This document shows, piece by piece, positions 60,888-64,000 of a stretch of DNA of 64,000 nt. This DNA comes from Rhodopseudomonas palustris (GTDB taxonomy: Bacteria > Pseudomonadota > Alphaproteobacteria > Rhizobiales > Xanthobacteraceae): contig NZ_CP140155.1 in NCBI RefSeq assembly GCF_034479375.1, forward strand, positions 2,418,001 through 2,482,000. The letters run 5' to 3'. Each line of letters starts with the position of its first letter. Position 1 is the stretch's first letter. Both the position numbers and the translations under genes were made by a program. The notes under the pieces are model-generated. The model was not told where the DNA came from, searched no databases, and saw nothing but the letters and a program-made list of their open reading frames with translations.

Positions 60888-61031
60888 TTGGACGATTTTG
60901 TTCGCGAGGAGAATCTGAAGCTGTATCGGCGGCTGCTGGCGGAGACGCACGACGAAGAGCGCCGCCGCGTCCTGTTGCAACTGATCGCCAGCCTCGCGCC
61001 ACGCGACCGATCCGATCGCGCTGCGACGTGA
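60888..61031 (+). CDS. Small conserved protein (47 aa)
   Basis: From TTG 60888, with GGGGAG 4-5 bases upstream, it reads MDDFVREENLKLYRRLLAET; starting at ATG 60867 would add seven residues without a ribosome site. The ENLKLYRRLLAE... pattern is one I know from many short Bradyrhizobiaceae proteins. It is a charged helical peptide of unknown function. Confidence 0.65.
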   Translation: MDDFVREENLKLYRRLLAETHDEERRRVLLQLIASLAPRDRSDRAAT

Positions 61032-61551
61032 TCGTCAGCGCATCGGGACCGGTCCGGGGGTGCGACGCCCGCATTCTGCCGAGGTGCTCGAACTGCGATC
61101 GATCGCCGCGTTATCCGCGGAGACGACGGTATTTGATTTCACGCAATGCGCACGGGGCGCTCACCGATAGCTTTCCTTTCGTCATTGCCGAACTTTCTAG
61201 AGGTGGGGAGTTCCGACGCTGACGGAGAGCCCCGAACATGGCCTCGTTCGGGGCTCTTTCGATTCGGAGTGCGGCGATGCGCAATGCAAGCGCGCATCCG
61301 CGCGATCGGCCGCCGTGCTGTCGCCGAATCCATCGCGACCGCAGCGCGACTCGATCCCGGCGATCGCCGTGAGCCATCGCGTGTCGCTTGCGCCATCGCA
61401 ATATCGTCCGATCGGTGCTGAAGTAGATCGATCGCAACCGCATTGCGGGCTCGCGCGCGAGCGCGCGATGAAGCAAGATCGACGAGTATCGACAATCGCT
61501 CGTATCAGGCCCGCGGCGGAATGCACGGGCCGTCTGGCAGGGAGTACAGGA
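61032..61551. other. Non-coding stretch with a terminator-like hairpin
   Basis: Only open frames without ribosome sites are seen. The main feature is AGAGCCCCGAAC/GTTCGGGGCTCT (61226-61257), a 12-bp stem followed by TTCG, which could end transcripts from the left. Nothing else is recognisable. Confidence 0.5.
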
Positions 61552-61911
61552 ATGCGCCTCGGGACTTTGATCGTGATGATGACGGCAGCCATCGCCCTGG
61601 CCGGCTGTGACGTGGGCCAGGGCACGCCCGGGCCGAAGGGCGAACAGGGCGCCCAGGGGCCGGCGGGCCCTCCCGGACCTCCCGGCAAGGACGGCGCATC
61701 CGCAAGCAGCATCCGCACCGTCAGCTCGACGACCTGTTCCTCGAACGGCTGCCCGCTGACCTGCGACAGCGGCGAGACGCTGGTGTCGGCGCTCTGCATC
61801 GGCAACGCCTCCGCCAAATTCAGCGACACGATCGTCGTCGAAAACGGCGTCATGACCGCCCGCTGCGGACCGAGTTCGACCAGCATCGTGCTGAGCTGCG
61901 CTCGCCAATAG
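61552..61911 (+). CDS. Collagen-like lipoprotein
   Basis: 119 aa from ATG 61552. A lipoprotein signal ends in LAGC (Cys19). Directly after it comes a run of Gly-X-Y triplets (GTPGPKGEQGAQGPAG... to GKDG, about 8 triplets). The remaining 75 residues are rich in Ser and Thr with five cysteines (TTCSSNGCPLTCDSG, LCIGN, ARCGP, LSCARQ). The short collagen segment may trimerise a surface-exposed domain. Function unknown; a terminator follows. Confidence 0.8.
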   Translation: MRLGTLIVMMTAAIALAGCDVGQGTPGPKGEQGAQGPAGPPGPPGKDGASASSIRTVSSTTCSSNGCPLTCDSGETLVSALCIGNASAKFSDTIVVENGVMTARCGPSSTSIVLSCARQ

Positions 61912-61936
61912 CGCCGGCCCTCGCCTCGATCGACCG

Positions 61937-61966
61937 AAAGCCGCCCCGATGTGGGCGGCTTTTTTT
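61937..61966 (+). terminator. Rho-independent terminator
   Basis: AAAGCCGCCC/GGGCGGCTTT stem, 6-base loop, followed by TTTTTTT. It ends the collagen-like lipoprotein transcript. Confidence 0.92.
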
Positions 61967-62070
61967 CAAATCTATCCAATGGGTTGAGCTGCAGGAACCC
62001 TACACCCAAACACCATCAGAGGAGCTTCGAGCCACCTTTCCGATAATTTATAGGTAGAATATTACTACTA

Positions 62071-62084
62071 TTGATTCAGATCAA
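62071..62084. promoter_or_regulatory. FixK/FNR-type anaerobox
   Basis: TTGAT-TCAG-ATCAA, a perfect match to the FixK/FNR consensus. It lies 62 bp before the 57-aa gene at 62146; with a site centred at -41.5 transcription would start near 62119, leaving a short leader. It is in an A+T-rich stretch. Confidence 0.7.
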
Positions 62085-62145
62085 ATGACCGAGGCTGGGA
62101 GCGGCAATTGTCCGGAAACTTCGTGGAAGATCCGGCTCCGATCTG

Positions 62146-62319
62146 ATGGCGCATCTCATCTACAAATGTCCGCGGACGGCCATGAAGGTTCAGACCTGGG
62201 TCGCAGAGGAAGTGGGTGCGCCCGAGCCGACGACCTTCGAACTGGTGCGCTGCCCCGCCTGTACCCACGTGCACTTCATCAATCGCTCGTCGGGCAAGCT
62301 GCTCGGCGAAAAGGGCTGA
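62146..62319 (+). CDS. Small Cys-motif protein behind an anaerobox (57 aa)
   Basis: MAHLIYKCPRTAMKVQTWVA is the N-terminal half; CPACTHVHFINRSSGKLLGE the C-terminal. One Cys near residue 8 and CPAC (about 36-39) with His41/His43 suggest a small metal site. I recall the pattern from short Rhizobiales proteins of unknown function. The upstream anaerobox implies low-oxygen induction. Confidence 0.65.
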   Translation: MAHLIYKCPRTAMKVQTWVAEEVGAPEPTTFELVRCPACTHVHFINRSSGKLLGEKG

Positions 62320-62370
62320 GCGCAGGTTCGCGCCGCCGCCGCTCGCCGCGCTCGATCCCGCGATCCGCAA

Positions 62371-63069
62371 TCAGCGATCGTTCAGTCGAACCGACCGCGC
62401 ATCGCCGTCGGGCAGCCGCGCCTTGTCGGGCAGCACGGCGCTGCGCAGCGACGGATAGACTTCGATGTGGCCGTTGTAGTCGATGAAGCCGAGCTTGCGA
62501 AACTTGTTCATGAAGTGGCTGACGCGAGACCGCGTCGTACCGATCATTTCCGCGAGGGTCTCCTGGCTGATATCGACGGGCAGCGACTTGGCGGTGTCGC
62601 CATGGTTGATATCAGCGAGCAGAAGTAACAGCCGCGCAAGGCGCTTCTCGCTGGAATTGAACAACTGATCGATCAGGTCTTCCTCGACCCGGCAGTTGCG
62701 CCTGAGCAGGTGGGTTATGAAGAACTCGCACATGCCGGGCTCGTGCTGCAGCGTGGCGATCAGCATCGTGTTCGCCAATGTGGTGACGGTGCAATCTTCG
62801 AGCGCCACCGCGGTCGCGAGGCGGCGCCGGCCGATCAGGGCGCTCTCGCCGAAGAACTGGCCCGAGTCCAGGATCGCGACCACGCCCTCCTTGCCCTGCT
62901 CCGACATCACCACCAGCTTGACGCGCCCATGCTGCAGGAACAGCACGCTGTCGGCCTCGTCACCTTGCGCGAAAATGCTCTGGTTCTTGCGGAATTGCTG
63001 GAGGGCCCGTCCCGGTCCAGCGCTGCCGAGAAACGCGGTGGGATCGAACGCCGCTTCGTAAGAATTCAC
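62371..63069 (-). CDS. Crp/Fnr family transcriptional regulator
   Basis: 232 aa. N-terminal cyclic-nucleotide-binding barrel (SIFAQGDEADSVLFLQHGRVKLVV, GQFFGESALIGRRRLATA), a long dimerisation helix, and an HTH at about 180-200 (SQETLAEMIGTTRSRVSHFMNKFRKLGF). It lacks the N-terminal cysteine cluster of FNR, and the recognition helix TRSRVS lacks the ExxSR of FNR/FixK. It thus probably does not bind the nearby TTGAT box. The effector is unknown. Confidence 0.9.
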   Translation of the reverse strand: MNSYEAAFDPTAFLGSAGPGRALQQFRKNQSIFAQGDEADSVLFLQHGRVKLVVMSEQGKEGVVAILDSGQFFGESALIGRRRLATAVALEDCTVTTLANTMLIATLQHEPGMCEFFITHLLRRNCRVEEDLIDQLFNSSEKRLARLLLLLADINHGDTAKSLPVDISQETLAEMIGTTRSRVSHFMNKFRKLGFIDYNGHIEVYPSLRSAVLPDKARLPDGDARSVRLNDR

Positions 63070-63223
63070 GTCTCATCCTGCAATCGCGAAGCAAGCTCTT
63101 CGCCATCGATTGCAGGCGTTCAAGAGCCGCGCGGCGAACATTCGCCGCGTCGGTCCATCAACATCAATTCTCAGGAAAAGTCTGTGCCGTTTTGAACATG
63201 CACTACGCGCGTCCCGGCCGAAA

Positions 63224-63505
63224 TTAGTTCGCGGTCGGCCCGGTCTTTTTCGATCTCGTCGTCGCCGTCTTCGGCTTCACCGGTGCAGGCTCGTTGCTAC
63301 GCACGTCGCCCCACGGATCGCTCGGCCCCTTGGCATCGGGGATCTTGCGCAGCGACTCGCGATAGGCCTTCTCCCTGATCGCGTCCTGCGCTTTTTCTTC
63401 CGGCGTTTTGTGCTGGATCTCGGGGACCAGATTGACGTTGGGCATCTGCGCATAGGCAGGCCCGGCCAGCAGGACGCTCAGTGCGACGCCGCGCAACAAC
63501 TTCAT
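63224..63505 (-). CDS. Secreted hypothetical protein (93 aa)
   Basis: From ATG 63505 (MKLLRGVALSVLLAG) with GGGAG 6 bases upstream. The signal peptide is cleaved near AYA-QM. The mature part VNLVPEIQHKTPEEKAQDAI... and KIPDAKGPSDPWGDVR is a short acidic/basic peptide with a Lys/Thr tail. I recall similar short periplasmic proteins in Bradyrhizobiaceae, function unknown. Confidence 0.7.
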   Translation of the reverse strand: MKLLRGVALSVLLAGPAYAQMPNVNLVPEIQHKTPEEKAQDAIREKAYRESLRKIPDAKGPSDPWGDVRSNEPAPVKPKTATTRSKKTGPTAN

Positions 63506-63543
63506 TGGAAACTCCCTTCGCGCGCTTGACGGCTTCGGCCGCG

Positions 63544-63675
63544 CTACAGACGATCGGACCGACAGGACTTCGGCGGCTGCATCCAATCCTCCCAGATCGG
63601 GCCGCATTTGGTGCAGCCGTCGAGGAGAATTGCCGCGGCAACCACGCCGAGGATCAAAGCCGAACGCTTCGCCAC
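63544..63675 (-). CDS. Small lipoprotein (43 aa)
   Basis: From GTG 63675, giving MAKRSALILGVVAAAILLDG followed by Cys, a lipobox; a GGTGGG ribosome-like site lies 6 bases before. The mature tail is CTKCGPIWEDWMQPPKSCRS with three cysteines. An ATG at 63717 would add 14 residues. It sits 38 bp upstream of the preceding secreted gene in the same orientation. Confidence 0.65.
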   Translation of the reverse strand: MAKRSALILGVVAAAILLDGCTKCGPIWEDWMQPPKSCRSDRL

Positions 63676-63833
63676 ACGCCACCCACCAGACTGCGGGGAC
63701 CATAAGGGAACGACCATGGCGTTTTCAAGCCGGCAAGAATCGGGTCCGATGCAGGCAATTCAACGACTTCCGACCGCCAAATCCGGTACGGACACGTACA
63801 GAAACCAAAACAAACCAGAGCATGGGAGACGAA

Positions 63834-64000
63834 ATGACGGAGAGCGGCCAGGTGGCGGAATTCGGCCTCGCGGATGCGCGGCGCACGCTCGGTGAGGTGT
63901 TCGCCCCCTGGGTGCAGGACCTCGACCTGTCGGTGGACGCGGTCGAGACGGCGCCGCCGGCCGGCGCCGGCGATGACTGGCAGCCCGGCGCGACGCTGCG
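63834..64000 (+). CDS. Thioesterase, N-terminal part (cut by window edge)
   Basis: From ATG 63834 with GGGAG 5 bases upstream (ATG 63822 is in frame). Reads MTESGQVAEFGLADARRTLG, then APWVQDLDLSVDAVETAPP and DWQPGATLR. The pattern resembles the start of PaaI-type hotdog thioesterases; the catalytic part lies outside the window. Confidence 0.5.
   Translation, partial: MTESGQVAEFGLADARRTLGEVFAPWVQDLDLSVDAVETAPPAGAGDDWQPGATL

Noticed and set aside
62071..62084. Idea that the adjacent Crp/Fnr protein binds the TTGAT box
   Set aside because: Its recognition helix lacks the ExxSR residues that read TTGAT sites and it has no Fe-S cysteines.

Overview
The window is high-GC alphaproteobacterial chromosome. 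The rpsD, recA, alaS, icd, pur and gcv sequences, a GTTC-N7-GTTC LexA box at recA, a TTGAT-N4-ATCAA anaerobox, the GAGCATG/CATGCTC dispersed element and many 'CGTCATTCCGGGGCGC' inverted repeats all point to the Rhodopseudomonas/Bradyrhizobium group. I could not run a database search, so the genus is an inference. No tRNA, rRNA, CRISPR array or intact insertion sequence was seen.

Layout. 0-7 kb: purB, murI, a secreted cupin, rpsD with its own promoter and structured leader, and threonine aldolase. 7-21 kb: an Arg-Gly-rich exported peptide, a serine hydrolase, a macro-domain gene overlapping grxD, the ergothioneine pair egtB-egtD, an HNH nuclease, LtrA, bolA, DUF427, an acyltransferase, and a P450 / substrate-binding protein / TetR group. 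purL, bolA and grxD, commonly neighbours in this class, are here spread over 14 kb. 21-29 kb: purine synthesis (purL; purC-purS-59-aa ORF-purQ), an orphan TrpB2 and a hotdog thioesterase. 29-39 kb: a zone of accessory character with an HTH protein, RhuM, a Fic toxin with a small overlapping partner, an A+T-richer membrane protein, VapBC with a perfect operator, and an RNA methyltransferase fused to a DUF559 nuclease-like domain. 39-49 kb: icd, prolyl oligopeptidase, two divergent CPA2 cation/proton antiporters, GlsB, and an AI-2E transporter with an extra C-terminal domain. 49-59 kb: alaS beside the remnant of an acetyltransferase gene, the gcvT-gcvH-gcvP operon under a tandem glycine riboswitch, and recA with its SOS promoter. 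59-64 kb: a run of small genus-type proteins (zinc ribbons, lipoproteins, a collagen-like lipoprotein), a receiver-only regulator, a Crp/Fnr regulator and the start of a thioesterase.

How the parts work together. PurB, PurC and PurLQS supply most late steps of IMP/AMP synthesis. The glycine riboswitch controls the cleavage system that turns glycine into one-carbon units, which purine synthesis also uses; threonine aldolase can supply glycine. GrxD and BolA are known partners in Fe-S handling. EgtB and EgtD make the thiol antioxidant ergothioneine from histidine. The main leads for something new are the TrmJ-DUF559 fusion, the Fic pair with an altered motif, the AI-2E fusion, the small ORF inside the pur operon, the anaerobox-linked 57-aa protein, and the macro-domain gene that lacks a normal start codon.
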